DNA from: JAWVFM01 sp038237625
GTDB taxonomy: Bacteria > Actinomycetota > Thermoleophilia > Solirubrobacterales > 70-9
DNA length: 55,100 bases
Reading direction: 5' to 3'
Assembly (NCBI GenBank): GCA_038237625.1
Contig: JBBRYM010000017.1
Coordinates: 1-55,100 of the forward strand
Notes under the pieces: generated by a model
Database searches by the model: none
The model's input: the letters and a program-made list of their open reading frames with translations, nothing else
What the model was told of the DNA's origin: nothing
Translations under genes and position numbers: made by a program
In this document: positions 34,752 to 43,826 of the stretch, piece after piece
Layout of the letters: each line of letters starts with the position of its first letter
Numbering within the stretch: position 1 is the first letter of the stretch

Positions 34752-35162
34752 ATGGGGATCGAGCCGGCACCCGAGACGACGACCAAGCCCGAGGTCTTCC
34801 AGACTCTCGTCGCCTGCGTCTTCGCCGGGCTGATCGCGGTGGGCTATGCATTCGTCGGCATGACCTTCGGCGCCGCGGCGCCCGGGTTCGTCGCGGGGTG
34901 GACCTGCCTGGCTCTGATCGTGGGCTTCACCTTCGGCAGCTGGGTGGTGGTGTTCGCGCCTCCGGGGATCCTCGCCTTCTTCCTGGCCCTCTTCGTCTTG
35001 CGGGGGCGGGGGACGGTGGGCGAGCTCTTCGACACCAACTTCATCGTCTGGAGCGCCGGAGTCGCGGTTCCGGCAGGCCTCGGTGTCTGGCTTCGGGGCC
35101 GCTTCGAGCGGACTCCCGACGAGGGCTCGCACCTGCTCGATCGCTGGGCCAGCGGCCGCTAG
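34752..35162 (+). CDS. Small four-helix membrane protein, unknown function
   Basis: 136 residues. Four predicted transmembrane helices at about 16-38, 42-60, 64-82 and 98-115, with a cytoplasmic charged C-terminus (RGRFERTPDEGSHLLDRW). I do not recognise a family. It lies 12 bp after the GroES-like gene and 90 bp before yrbEA of mce cluster II. The cluster II promoter region lies between, so it may not belong to that operon. TAACGT sits 9 nt before the ATG. Confidence 0.7.
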   Translation: MGIEPAPETTTKPEVFQTLVACVFAGLIAVGYAFVGMTFGAAAPGFVAGWTCLALIVGFTFGSWVVVFAPPGILAFFLALFVLRGRGTVGELFDTNFIVWSAGVAVPAGLGVWLRGRFERTPDEGSHLLDRWASGR

Positions 35163-35192
35163 CGACAGCGCCGGGAAACCGGCGCAGGATTT

Positions 35193-35208
35193 CCTACCGG
35201 CTGGTAGG
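35193..35208. promoter_or_regulatory. Palindrome CCTACC-N4-GGTAGG before mce cluster II
   Basis: CCTACC (35193-35198) and GGTAGG (35203-35208) are perfect 6-bp arms with a GGCT centre. TAGGGT (35205-35210) inside it can serve as a -10 for yrbEA. The same arms and spacing occur at 46829-46844 upstream of another lipid-metabolism operon. Likely an operator for a dimeric repressor. Confidence 0.55.
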
Positions 35209-35252
35209 GTCGCCGCTCGGCGGGTGGGATCGCCGGAGCACGGGGTTTACGG

Positions 35253-36098
35253 GTGGAAGCCGGAAGCATCAGGAAGCAATTACCTGGCCTGATCACGGCC
35301 GGATTCTCAAACCCCGAGGTTCCACCGAGGCTGTGGATCGAGCGCATGGGCGGCATGGCGGTGCTGGCGCTGCGCGTCTTCGGAGAGCTCATCAGCCCGG
35401 GCCTCTCCTGGCGGCGCGAGTTCACCCGCCAGTACATCTTCTCCCTGTCGGTGACCCTGGCGCCGGCCACGATCGTGGCCTTCGTCATCGGCTTCTCCTC
35501 GATCGGCATCCAGGGCGGCTCGCTTGCGTCGGCATTCGGCGCGATCGACCGGATCTCCTCGGTTGCGCCGGTCGCCTTCCTGCGCGAGCTCGGGCCGACG
35601 CTGACGACCGCGATCGTCGCCGGCACCCTCGGGGCCACGATCACCGCCGAGCTCGGCGCGCGGAAGATCCGCCAAGAGCTGGAAGCGCTGGAGGTCCTGG
35701 GGATCAACCCAGTCCGCAACCTGGTGCTGCCGCGGGTGGTTGCGCTCGCCCTGATGATGCCCGTTCTAAACCTGCTCACCTTCTGGGCGGGCGTGGCCGG
35801 GGTGTTTGCGGCGGCGGTCCTCCTCTACGGCTCGACTCCCGCGGCGTTTTGGGACAACCTGCTCCTGCTGACGAACTTCATCGACCTCTGGTCGAGCGTA
35901 ATCAAGACCTTCATCTTCGGAGGGCTGATCGGCATCATCGCTTCGTACAAGGGGCTGTCGGTGGGCGGCGGGACCGCGGGCGTGGGCCGGGCCGTGAATG
36001 AATCGGTGGTCGCCTGCCTCGTGGCGATCTTCATGCTGACGGTCGTTTACACGAGCCTCTTCCTGGCCCTCTATCCCGAAGTGAACTACGGGGGCTAG
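35253..36098 (+). CDS. yrbEA: YrbE/MlaE-type permease A (mce cluster II)
   Basis: 281 residues from GTG 35253. Integral membrane protein with about five to six helices, the permease half of an Mce transporter; works with the Mce tube and a cytoplasmic MlaF-like ATPase. The MlaE signature RELGPTLTTAIVAGTLGATITAELGARK is at about 113-140 and the coupling helix LEALEVLGINPVRNLVLPR follows. The C-terminal part has the GLSVGGGTAGVGRAV loop. The preceding 90 bp hold the CCTACC palindrome and a TAGGGT box. The ATPase gene is not in the window, as in mycobacteria where it is encoded elsewhere. Confidence 0.92.
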   Translation: MEAGSIRKQLPGLITAGFSNPEVPPRLWIERMGGMAVLALRVFGELISPGLSWRREFTRQYIFSLSVTLAPATIVAFVIGFSSIGIQGGSLASAFGAIDRISSVAPVAFLRELGPTLTTAIVAGTLGATITAELGARKIRQELEALEVLGINPVRNLVLPRVVALALMMPVLNLLTFWAGVAGVFAAAVLLYGSTPAAFWDNLLLLTNFIDLWSSVIKTFIFGGLIGIIASYKGLSVGGGTAGVGRAVNESVVACLVAIFMLTVVYTSLFLALYPEVNYGG

Positions 36099-36100
36099 AG

Positions 36101-36946
36101 GTGGCCGCTTCGCCGCCCGAGCCGGCCACCTCCGCCACCACGGCGAGCAGGCTGCGCGAGGCCATCCAGAAGCCAAAGCGCATTCCCATGGTCGACGCCG
36201 CCGGCGAGTACTTCGGGTTTCTCTGGCGCGGGTTCCTGGGCTTTCGCTACATCGGCGACTACGCCGGTGAAGCCCTGCGCCAGACGGCGCTGATCGCAGC
36301 CGGCAGCACCCTGGTGATCATTTGGATGGCCTTCCTCACCGGCGCGGTCTGCGGAATCGAGGGCGCCTCGGTCTCACGCGCGATCGGCGCCGGCATTGCG
36401 GGGCCGATCTTCGTGGCCTTTTGCACCACCCGTGAGGTGGTCCCGTTCATCTTCGGGTTCGTCGTCGCGGCGAAGATCGGAGGCGGGATCGTCGCCGAGC
36501 TCGGGGCAATGCGGGTGAGCGAGGAGGTCGACGCCATGGAGGTCATGGGCGTGCCCTCGATGACCTACCTCGTTTCCACGCGCATGCTGGCGGCACTGAT
36601 CATGCTGCCGATCGCCTACCTGGTCGCCCAGGCCGCGGCGGAGGGCGGCGGCTGGCTTTCCTCCTACGTGCGCTACCACGACGTCTCGCAGGGCACGTGG
36701 CAGTTCGCGTTTTACACGGCGCTGCGCCCACTCGATCTCGTGTACTCGGTGATCAAGGGAATGGTGCTCTCGTTCACGGCGATCGCGACCGCCCTCTACT
36801 ACGGCTACCGCGTGCGCGGTGGACCCGTGGAAGTTGGCGAGGCGACGGCGCGCTCGATGGCGGTGAACCTGATGTCGGTGACCGTGCTGAACATGCTCAT
36901 GACGTTCGTCTTCTGGGGGTTCAACCCGAACCTCCCGATCTCGTGA
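36101..36946 (+). CDS. yrbEB: YrbE/MlaE-type permease B (mce cluster II)
   Basis: 281 residues from GTG 36101, 2 bp after yrbEA. Second permease subunit; expected to pair with YrbEA as a heterodimer. About six hydrophobic helices; MlaE signature TREVVPFIFGFVVAAKIGGGIVAELG with EEVDAMEVMGVPSMTYLVSTR as the coupling segment. The N-terminal cytoplasmic extension has IPMVDAAGEYFGFLWRG. Its TGA is overlapped by the GTG of the first Mce gene (GTGA), so permease and Mce genes are translated in one run. Confidence 0.92.
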   Translation: MAASPPEPATSATTASRLREAIQKPKRIPMVDAAGEYFGFLWRGFLGFRYIGDYAGEALRQTALIAAGSTLVIIWMAFLTGAVCGIEGASVSRAIGAGIAGPIFVAFCTTREVVPFIFGFVVAAKIGGGIVAELGAMRVSEEVDAMEVMGVPSMTYLVSTRMLAALIMLPIAYLVAQAAAEGGGWLSSYVRYHDVSQGTWQFAFYTALRPLDLVYSVIKGMVLSFTAIATALYYGYRVRGGPVEVGEATARSMAVNLMSVTVLNMLMTFVFWGFNPNLPIS

Positions 36947-38283
36947 GGCGCCTGCCGAACCGAGAGGCGCTGGCCGAGACGGCGCCCCCGCTCGCGCGCA
37001 TCGCCGCGGCGGCGGCTCTCACCCTCGCGACCCTCGCCCTGCTGCTGGTCGTAACGAACTCGTCCGGGACCTACCGGACCGTGGCCGTTTTCGACGATGT
37101 CCGTGGCCTCATTCCCGGCGGCCAGGTGAAGGCTGGCGGGATCGACGTCGGCAAGGTCGACTCGATCGAGCTCGGCGACGACGGCCTTCCGCGGGTGACC
37201 ATGAGCATCTCCAGCGACTTCGCCCTCAAGCAGGGAGCGTTTGCGGACATCAGGCTCGCCTCGAACCTGGGCGGCCTCAACCGCTACGTCGACCTCACCC
37301 AGGGCACTGGGCCCGAGCTTCCTGATGGCGCCACGCTCGGTCCGAGCCACACGGATCAGCCGGTCGACCTCGACGTCGCCCTTTCTGACCTGGACCCGAA
37401 GACCCGCCGCGACGTCGGCCTCATTCTCGCCGGCGTCGATCGGGCCACGCGCGGGCGCGGGGACGACCTCGCCAGGGCCCTGCGGCACAGCGGCTATGCC
37501 CTGGGCCAGACGGCGGATCTGCTCACCCAGGTCAACTCCGACAAGCTCGCCCTGCGCTCGCTCGTCGCCAACGCTCGCACCGTGGTGGGTGAGCTGGCCA
37601 AGGACCCGGCGGTGCTCGGGCAAAGCGCAAACCGGTTGGCCGCGCTTCTCAGCGTGACCGCGCGCCGCCAGACCCAGCTCGCCCGCGCGACCCAGCTCCT
37701 CGGGCCAGGACTCACGTCCGCCGCCACGGCCCTCCAGCACGCGGACCGCGCGATCCCCGACCTGCAGGCACTGGTGGAGGCCTCGCGGCCGGCCGTGGCT
37801 CAGCTCATTCCGACGGCGAAGGTGCTGCGCCCCGCCATCGACGCCCTCACGCCCCTGCTCGCGCAGGCGCGAAGCCTTATCGCCGAGGCTCCCGCCGAGG
37901 TTGCGGCGATTCGCCCCGCTCTGAACGCCGCGGCGGGAGCGTTCCCGTACCTGCGGCCGATTCTCACCGGGTTCGGCCCGGTCCTCGACGCATTCAGGGC
38001 GCGCACGCCGGAGATCGTCAACTTCTTCACCCTCGGCGACGACGTCACGTCGGACTATGACGTCAACGGCAACGTCGTTCGCGCCAGCGCGGTGCTGATC
38101 CAGCTGGCGCGCCACACGAACGAGGTGGGGCCGTCGAGCGATCACCCCGGCCTCATGAAGCGGCCGTTCGATCGCAATCCGGGGTCGCTCGAGGGCGATC
38201 CGTGGAAGCGCTACTGGCGAAGCTTCATCGGCGGCGGCAAGGCGCCTCGCAGCTACCTGAGGACTTCGGGGGCGGCGCCGTGA
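36943..38283 (+). CDS. mceA: Mce family protein A (cluster II)
   Basis: 446 residues from GTG 36943, which overlaps the yrbEB stop; a longer frame would run back through yrbEB. Anchor helix about 17-36, MCE domain about 43-120 with PGGQVKAGGIDVGKVDSI, then a helical tube region to about 385 with regular Ala/Leu heptads. A short polar C-terminus lacks the long low-complexity tail seen in cluster I members. First subunit of the six-gene Mce set. The stop is overlapped by the next GTG. Confidence 0.9.
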   Translation: MRRLPNREALAETAPPLARIAAAAALTLATLALLLVVTNSSGTYRTVAVFDDVRGLIPGGQVKAGGIDVGKVDSIELGDDGLPRVTMSISSDFALKQGAFADIRLASNLGGLNRYVDLTQGTGPELPDGATLGPSHTDQPVDLDVALSDLDPKTRRDVGLILAGVDRATRGRGDDLARALRHSGYALGQTADLLTQVNSDKLALRSLVANARTVVGELAKDPAVLGQSANRLAALLSVTARRQTQLARATQLLGPGLTSAATALQHADRAIPDLQALVEASRPAVAQLIPTAKVLRPAIDALTPLLAQARSLIAEAPAEVAAIRPALNAAAGAFPYLRPILTGFGPVLDAFRARTPEIVNFFTLGDDVTSDYDVNGNVVRASAVLIQLARHTNEVGPSSDHPGLMKRPFDRNPGSLEGDPWKRYWRSFIGGGKAPRSYLRTSGAAP

Positions 38284-39782
38284 ACGACCTGCTCGCCAGG
38301 CTGTCGGCCATCGCCTACGCGGTGATCCTCGTGGTGGCGGCGGGGATCCTGTACGTCACCTCGCAGCCGGGCCTTCGCGGCGGTGCCGAAGTGCATGCCG
38401 AGTTCCAGGACGTCTATCCGCTCCTGACCGGCATGAACGTCCGGGAGTGGGGGGCGCCCGCCGGAAGCGTCTCGGGCATCGAGCTCACCGACAAGGGAAC
38501 CGTGATGGTGACGCTGCGGATGAACGACGGTACGACTCCTCCGCGCGCCGACGCGACGGCTTCGATCCGCGAGCAGGACATCACCGGCGACAGCTACGTC
38601 GACCTTTCGCCCGGTCACGCGAAGGCGCCACTGGGCGACGGGGTGATCCCCCCATCTCGGACCCTCGTGGCCCCTCGCTTCGACGATCTCCTCAACAGCT
38701 TCGACAGGCCGGTGCAGCAGTCGCTTCAGATCCTGCTCGACCAACTGGGTCTGGCGGTCCAGGGGCGGGGCCAAGACATCAATCGCGCCGCCCTGAAGCT
38801 TCGTCCCGCGCTCGCTGCCGCCGACCGGGCGCTGGCGGAGGTCGATTCGCAAAACCAGACCCTGCGCCGGCTGATCGGCGACACCGAGAAGATCACGAGT
38901 CAAACCGCGGCCGGGGCCGGGGACCTCGGGCGCCTCGTCGACTCGCTCGCGAAGGTCACCGAGACAACCGCCACCCACTCACCCGGCCTCGACAGCGGCC
39001 TGCAGGTCGCGCCGCCGGCGCTCGGGCGGGCGCGAACCACTCTTGCCGAGCTGGCTGCACTCGCGCGGGCGGGCCTCCCCGTTGCCAAGACTTTGCGGGG
39101 CGCCGCACCCCAGCTGGCGGAGACGGCGAACCTCCTGGGTCCGTTCCTCGACGATGCTTCAGCGGTCCTGGGCGACGTCTCTCCGACTCTGGCGCTCACG
39201 CGCAAGCTGTTCGTCGCTTCGAAGCCGACGCTGAAGGCCGCTCCCAAGCGGATCTTCACGGCGCCCTTCGATATCGCCTCCGGCACCGGCAAGCTGCTGT
39301 CGACCCTCATCGGCCAGAAGGACGTCATCCGCTCGCTCTTCGGCGCCGAGGGCTACGGCCGCAGCCCGAAGAACCACGACGCCGTGGGCCTCGGCGGCGT
39401 GGGGGTCGAGCGCGGCAACCAGCAGGGCTATCCGGCGAACTACGACAAAAAGCGGTTCTTCCTGCGCGCTTCGACGGTTCTCAGCTGCGAGTCGTTCGGG
39501 CTTCGCATCGAGCCCGGATGCCTCACGGCGCTGCTGGGCGGCGGCGTTCCGTCGCCGCCTCCGGCGCCGCCGAGGAGTCCCGCGACACGCGGTTCGAACT
39601 CGTCTACCGGCCCGCACTCGCGGCCGGCAGCCCCGCCGGCAGGTCCCGCGGGACCCGTCGGAGGCCTGCTCGGCGGCGCGAACCGAATCCTCCACAACCT
39701 CGGCGGGGCGCCTCCGCAGCCCAACAAGCCGCCATCGAATGGCGCCTTGAACGATCTCCTTCACGTAATCCTCGGCCCATGA
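38280..39782 (+). CDS. mceB: Mce family protein B (cluster II)
   Basis: 500 residues from GTG 38280. Anchor helix about 10-27, MCE domain about 34-115. The usual VRVGGxxVG core reads NVREWGAPAGSVSGI, so one Gly-rich turn is altered. Helical region about 130-330. A Pro/Ser/Gly-rich tail (about 420-500) has alternating PPAPPRSPA and PAAPPAGPAGP units. C-terminal region includes two Cys (CESFGLRIEPGC) likely disulfide-bonded outside the cell. Start and stop overlap neighbours by 4 nt. Confidence 0.88.
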   Translation: MNDLLARLSAIAYAVILVVAAGILYVTSQPGLRGGAEVHAEFQDVYPLLTGMNVREWGAPAGSVSGIELTDKGTVMVTLRMNDGTTPPRADATASIREQDITGDSYVDLSPGHAKAPLGDGVIPPSRTLVAPRFDDLLNSFDRPVQQSLQILLDQLGLAVQGRGQDINRAALKLRPALAAADRALAEVDSQNQTLRRLIGDTEKITSQTAAGAGDLGRLVDSLAKVTETTATHSPGLDSGLQVAPPALGRARTTLAELAALARAGLPVAKTLRGAAPQLAETANLLGPFLDDASAVLGDVSPTLALTRKLFVASKPTLKAAPKRIFTAPFDIASGTGKLLSTLIGQKDVIRSLFGAEGYGRSPKNHDAVGLGGVGVERGNQQGYPANYDKKRFFLRASTVLSCESFGLRIEPGCLTALLGGGVPSPPPAPPRSPATRGSNSSTGPHSRPAAPPAGPAGPVGGLLGGANRILHNLGGAPPQPNKPPSNGALNDLLHVILGP

Positions 39783-41059
39783 CGGAGATCAGGCCCCCAG
39801 GACGATTTCAGCGCGCGGTGAGGCGTGCGGGCAGCCGCCTGGAGAATCACCGGACCGCAGCCGGGCTTGGGGTCACGGCCGTGGCCGCAGCGCTCGCGTT
39901 CGTGGCGTGGCAGTCCGTGAACGGCGTGCCGTTCCAGTCTCGCTACCAGGTCCACGCCATCGTCTCCGCCGACGCGCCGATCGTCAAGCCGGGCGACGCG
40001 GTCCGGGTCGCCGGCAGGCTGGCAGGCATCGTCACCGACGTCGAGCCCGATGACGGCAACCGGAAGCTGACGATGGAGCTCCGGCCCTCCTACGCGCCGA
40101 TCGGCGACAACGCCCGCGCCCGGGTCACGATCAAGTCGGTCGTCTACCTCACCTACGTCTCCATCCTGCCTGGCGACCTCGACAGGCCCATGGCCGAAGG
40201 CGGGACGATCCCGCTGAGTCATACGGGTTCCGGGGTGGGTCTGCTCGAGGTGGTGCAGTTGTTCGACAAGCAGGCGCGGCGCACCTTGGCGAAGGCGTCG
40301 TTCAACGCGGGCATCGGCCTCGCGGGGCGGGGCCCCGACCTCAACGCTGCCCTCCACGATCTTCCACCGACAACCCGAAACGGGGCGGCCGAGCTGCGCG
40401 CTCTGACCTCGAAGCCCGGCGCGCTGGCGGCCAACATCGTCAATACCGAGAAGGTCGTCAGCGGCTTGGCCGGAACGCGGCCGGACGACGTTCGTGGATT
40501 GCTCCGCTCCGGCGCGGCGGCGGTCGGCGCCCTCGCCGCGCAGAGCTCCGCACTGGGTCGCTCGCTCGATCTCCTGCGCCCCTTCGAGGACGATCTGCTT
40601 CGAACCGCTCCGCTAGCCGATCCGGTGCTCACCGGCGCGACGAAGTTGACGAAAACGCTGCGGCCGGCGCTCGTCCGGCTCGCGGCGGCGCTCCCAGATC
40701 TCAATCGAGCGCTGTCGCTCGGCGATGTTCTGCGCCGGCAGACCGACAGGCTCACGGGGTTCCTACAGCCGGTGATTAGGGCCGCCACGCCCGTGATCGC
40801 GAGCCTCGAGCCTACGGTTGCGTCGATCAACCCGCTGCTCGGCTCGCTTTCGCGTCTGGTCGGCACCATCGACCCGTACCGCCAGGACTTCGTCCGCGCG
40901 GGCCGGGGCATCATCGCCGCCACGTCGACGAAGTTTCCCGAGGGCCAAACCGCGCCCAACAACCCGGCGCTTCGCTTCGCGCCGATCCTCACCTGCCTGG
41001 GGGGCCGCGATCCTTATCCGGCGCCGAATTCCACGATGTCGCACTCGCAGGCATGCTGA
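39779..41059 (+). CDS. mceC: Mce family protein C (cluster II)
   Basis: 426 residues from ATG 39779; an apparently much longer frame reaching back to 38447 is a shadow in the mceB gene. A basic N-terminus (RRAGSRLENH), an anchor helix at about 28-47, an MCE domain at about 55-135 with GDAVRVAGRLAGIVTDV, and a helical region to about 385. The tail is short. Overlaps the upstream stop by 4 nt and the next start by 7 nt. Confidence 0.88.
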   Translation: MTEIRPPGRFQRAVRRAGSRLENHRTAAGLGVTAVAAALAFVAWQSVNGVPFQSRYQVHAIVSADAPIVKPGDAVRVAGRLAGIVTDVEPDDGNRKLTMELRPSYAPIGDNARARVTIKSVVYLTYVSILPGDLDRPMAEGGTIPLSHTGSGVGLLEVVQLFDKQARRTLAKASFNAGIGLAGRGPDLNAALHDLPPTTRNGAAELRALTSKPGALAANIVNTEKVVSGLAGTRPDDVRGLLRSGAAAVGALAAQSSALGRSLDLLRPFEDDLLRTAPLADPVLTGATKLTKTLRPALVRLAAALPDLNRALSLGDVLRRQTDRLTGFLQPVIRAATPVIASLEPTVASINPLLGSLSRLVGTIDPYRQDFVRAGRGIIAATSTKFPEGQTAPNNPALRFAPILTCLGGRDPYPAPNSTMSHSQAC

Positions 41060-42396
41060 CCCCGCGCCCACAGCGACGTGGGTTCGGCCGCCTGCCGCGA
41101 TTCCAGGACCCGAGCAGCCGCCGGGTGCTGGGGGTCTTCGCCATCTTCGGAATCTTCGCGATCGTGGTCCTGGCGGCGACGAGGCCGAACCCCTTCAAGC
41201 AGGAGCAGACGATCTGGGTTCGTTTCAACAGCGCCCAGGGGCTGGGGAGCATCGACCGCAACGTCCGGGTGGCCGGGGTCAACGTCGGCACGATCGGGTC
41301 CGTCTACCGAGCCGGGGACGACGCGGTGATGGCTCTTCAGATCGAGCCGGACATCCCGGTCCACAGCGACGCCATCGCCGCGCTGCGGCCCCATACGCTC
41401 TTCGAGGGATCCGACTTCGTGGACCTCGAGCCCGGCAGCCCCAGCGCGCCGCTTCTCGACGGCGGGATCATCCCGAAGTCGCAGACGCGGGTCTATGTCT
41501 CCCTCGACCAGGCCACGCGTGTGCTGGGCACGAAGAACCGCGAGACCCTGCGAACCCTCGTCCACGATGCCGTGCGGGTGATCCGCGCGCCGGCGATCGG
41601 CGCGGTGCGCAAGGTGCTCGGCGCCGCTCCGCGTCTGACCAAGGAGCTTGGCCCCACCGCGCACGCTCTTCAGGGCCCGCACGGCAACGAGCTCGCCGGA
41701 GCCATTCGCGGCCTGTCGCAGACCGTTGGCGCGGTTTCCTCGCGTGAGCAGGACCTTCGGCCGCTTCTCGAGCGGGCGAACCGGACAGCCGCGGCGCTCG
41801 ACACCGGCAACGGCGCCCCCCTCGACGCCACCCTGAGGGCGCTTCCGGGCGCGTTGCGGGAGATGGTCGCCGGGGGTGGCCAGCTCACGAACCTCGTCGA
41901 CAAGCTGGATGCGCTGGCCGTGGCCCTGCGTCCCGCGGCGCTCGAGCTCGCGCCCACGCTTCGCGAGAGCCGGCCGATCATCCGCGCTGCCACTCCGGTC
42001 ACGCGCCGCGCGGCACCGCTGATCGCGAGCCTCCGGGTGGTCCTTCGGCGCGTCGCGGCGGCGAGCCCGAATCTCACCCAGGTGATCCAGACGGCTCAGC
42101 CCGGGATTCGGATCCTGGCCAACTCCGTAGTGCCCTACCTGCACTCGAGGTCGCGTCTCGGCATGCCCGTCTATCTTCAGCTCGTCTCCGCCCTAACCGG
42201 CGCCACCGGCGCGCAGCGTCCATTCGAGAACTCGCAGCAGAACCCGGAGGGTGCAGGACACCTTCTGCGCCTTGGGGCTTACGGCGATCCGGGCTCGACA
42301 CTCGGCAACCTCGCGCTGCCGCCGTGTGCGGTCATCGCTCTCCTCAGTCCGAGCGTCGCGGGCGACCTACAGGCGGTGGGGCTGTGCAAGCCATGA
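41053..42396 (+). CDS. mceD: Mce family protein D (cluster II)
   Basis: 447 residues from ATG 41053. Basic N-terminus (PRPQRRGFGRLPRF), anchor helix about 25-43, MCE domain about 52-130 with RNVRVAGVNVGTIGSV and LFEGSDFVDLEPGS, helical region to about 365, and a polar tail (ENSQQNPEGAGHLLRLG). Two Cys near the end. Stop overlaps the next ATG by 4 nt. Confidence 0.9.
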   Translation: MLTPRPQRRGFGRLPRFQDPSSRRVLGVFAIFGIFAIVVLAATRPNPFKQEQTIWVRFNSAQGLGSIDRNVRVAGVNVGTIGSVYRAGDDAVMALQIEPDIPVHSDAIAALRPHTLFEGSDFVDLEPGSPSAPLLDGGIIPKSQTRVYVSLDQATRVLGTKNRETLRTLVHDAVRVIRAPAIGAVRKVLGAAPRLTKELGPTAHALQGPHGNELAGAIRGLSQTVGAVSSREQDLRPLLERANRTAAALDTGNGAPLDATLRALPGALREMVAGGGQLTNLVDKLDALAVALRPAALELAPTLRESRPIIRAATPVTRRAAPLIASLRVVLRRVAAASPNLTQVIQTAQPGIRILANSVVPYLHSRSRLGMPVYLQLVSALTGATGAQRPFENSQQNPEGAGHLLRLGAYGDPGSTLGNLALPPCAVIALLSPSVAGDLQAVGLCKP

Positions 42397-43826
42397 GCAT
42401 CCTGCGGGCGCCAATCACGGCAGCCAAGTTCGTCTGGAGGTTCATCCACCCCTCGCGCACTGCGGGCCGAATCGCCCTGGGCCGGTTTACGATCGTGGTC
42501 CAGGTCGTCGCGGCGCTCATCTTCGTGGGCTACACGCTCCACAAGAAGTCGATCGCCGTGCCCTTCGTTTCGTCGAGCAAGTACGTGGTGGCGGTCGAGT
42601 TCCCCGACGCGAAGGGGCTCGACACCGCTGACAGCCCGGCTGCGGCGGTCGCCGGCACTCCGGAGGGGCAGGTGTCCGGAGTGCAGTACCGAAACGGCCA
42701 GGCGCTGGTCACGCTGAGCTTCAATTCGGACGTTCGCGGAAAGATCTTCGCCGACGCCACGGCGCAGTTGCGTCCGGCGAGCGCCCTGCAGAATCTCCTC
42801 GTGAACGTCGATCCCGGCTCGCCGAAAGCAGGCCCGCTGCCCGACGACAAGCCGATCTCGCAGGACCAAACTTCGAGCTTCGTCGCGATTGACGAGTTCA
42901 CGGGGATTCTCGACGCCGATACCCAGGCCTACATCTCCATCCTGCTGAACGAGGCGCAGGTCGCCCTGCACGGCCGCGAGGGCGACCTGCGGACAGCCCT
43001 CGTCAAGCTCGGCAAGCTGACCGATCCGGTGACCGCCGTCTCACACACGCTGGCCACCAGGCGTGAGCTCTTGACGCGGTTGGTCGGCCAGCTCGACGTC
43101 ATCTTCACGACCCTCGGCCAGCGTGGCAGTCAGCTTGCCGAGGTCATCAATGCCGGCAACCGAACGCTCGCCGTCACGGCCGCGCGCCAGACCGAGCTGG
43201 CGGGCGCCACGAGGCGCCTGGCGCCCGTGCTGGTCGAGGCCCAGCGGGCGCTCGCGGCGGTCCGCGCGCTCGCGACCCAGGCCGTGCCGGCCCTCGAGAA
43301 GCTGACCCCCGCCGGGGCTCCTCTGGCTTCGAGTCTCGCCAAGTTGCGCGGAGAGCTGCCACAGGTCAAGCGCCTCGTCGGCCAGTTCCGCAGCCTCGAG
43401 GCGAAGGGAAGGGAGCCCCTGAACCTGTTGCTGAACGGAACCCAGGGCTTGCAGGGGCGGATCGACTCGCTGAAGCCCGTGGCCCGGGACCTCGTGAACC
43501 TCGCGAAGCTCCTCGACCGCTACAAGAAGGGGGGCGCTCAGCTCGCTGACACGCTGAGCGGCGCCTTCTCGACCCAGGACACCGGCGGTCCGCTCGGGCA
43601 GGTGGACGTCCTCGGGGTCGAGCCACTCAACCCCGAGGACTTTGGCCTGGGCGCGCCGAAGACCGGCGCGGCGGGCGTGACGCAGCGTCAGACGCTCCAC
43701 ACCGATCTGGCAATCGCCCTCGAGCGTCTTTGCGGCGACAACAGCGTCGCCGCGTGCGTTCTCCGCTTCAGCGTGCCGGGACTCCCGCGGCACCTGCTGA
43801 CGGCAAGCCCGGGAAGTGGCGGCTGA
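42393..43826 (+). CDS. mceE: Mce family protein E (cluster II)
   Basis: 477 residues from ATG 42393 (longer starts lie inside the previous gene; GTG 42384 is possible). A long basic N-terminus (about 1-28) precedes the anchor helix (about 32-50) and an MCE domain (about 60-145). The typical Gly core is replaced by DSPAAAVAGTPEGQVSGV, so this is the most divergent MCE domain of the cluster. In mycobacteria the fifth gene encodes a lipoprotein; there is no lipobox here. Helical region to about 395, then a tail with two Cys. Confidence 0.86.
   Translation: MSILRAPITAAKFVWRFIHPSRTAGRIALGRFTIVVQVVAALIFVGYTLHKKSIAVPFVSSSKYVVAVEFPDAKGLDTADSPAAAVAGTPEGQVSGVQYRNGQALVTLSFNSDVRGKIFADATAQLRPASALQNLLVNVDPGSPKAGPLPDDKPISQDQTSSFVAIDEFTGILDADTQAYISILLNEAQVALHGREGDLRTALVKLGKLTDPVTAVSHTLATRRELLTRLVGQLDVIFTTLGQRGSQLAEVINAGNRTLAVTAARQTELAGATRRLAPVLVEAQRALAAVRALATQAVPALEKLTPAGAPLASSLAKLRGELPQVKRLVGQFRSLEAKGREPLNLLLNGTQGLQGRIDSLKPVARDLVNLAKLLDRYKKGGAQLADTLSGAFSTQDTGGPLGQVDVLGVEPLNPEDFGLGAPKTGAAGVTQRQTLHTDLAIALERLCGDNSVAACVLRFSVPGLPRHLLTASPGSGG

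Noticed and set aside
36697..36942. Upstream extension of mceA
   Set aside because: It lies wholly inside yrbEB in another frame; GTG 36943 overlapping the yrbEB stop is the consistent start.
38447..39778. Long N-terminal extension of the mceC frame
   Set aside because: It overlaps mceB in another frame and reads as Arg/Gly-rich noise. The ATG at 39779 overlaps the mceB stop as in the rest of the operon.
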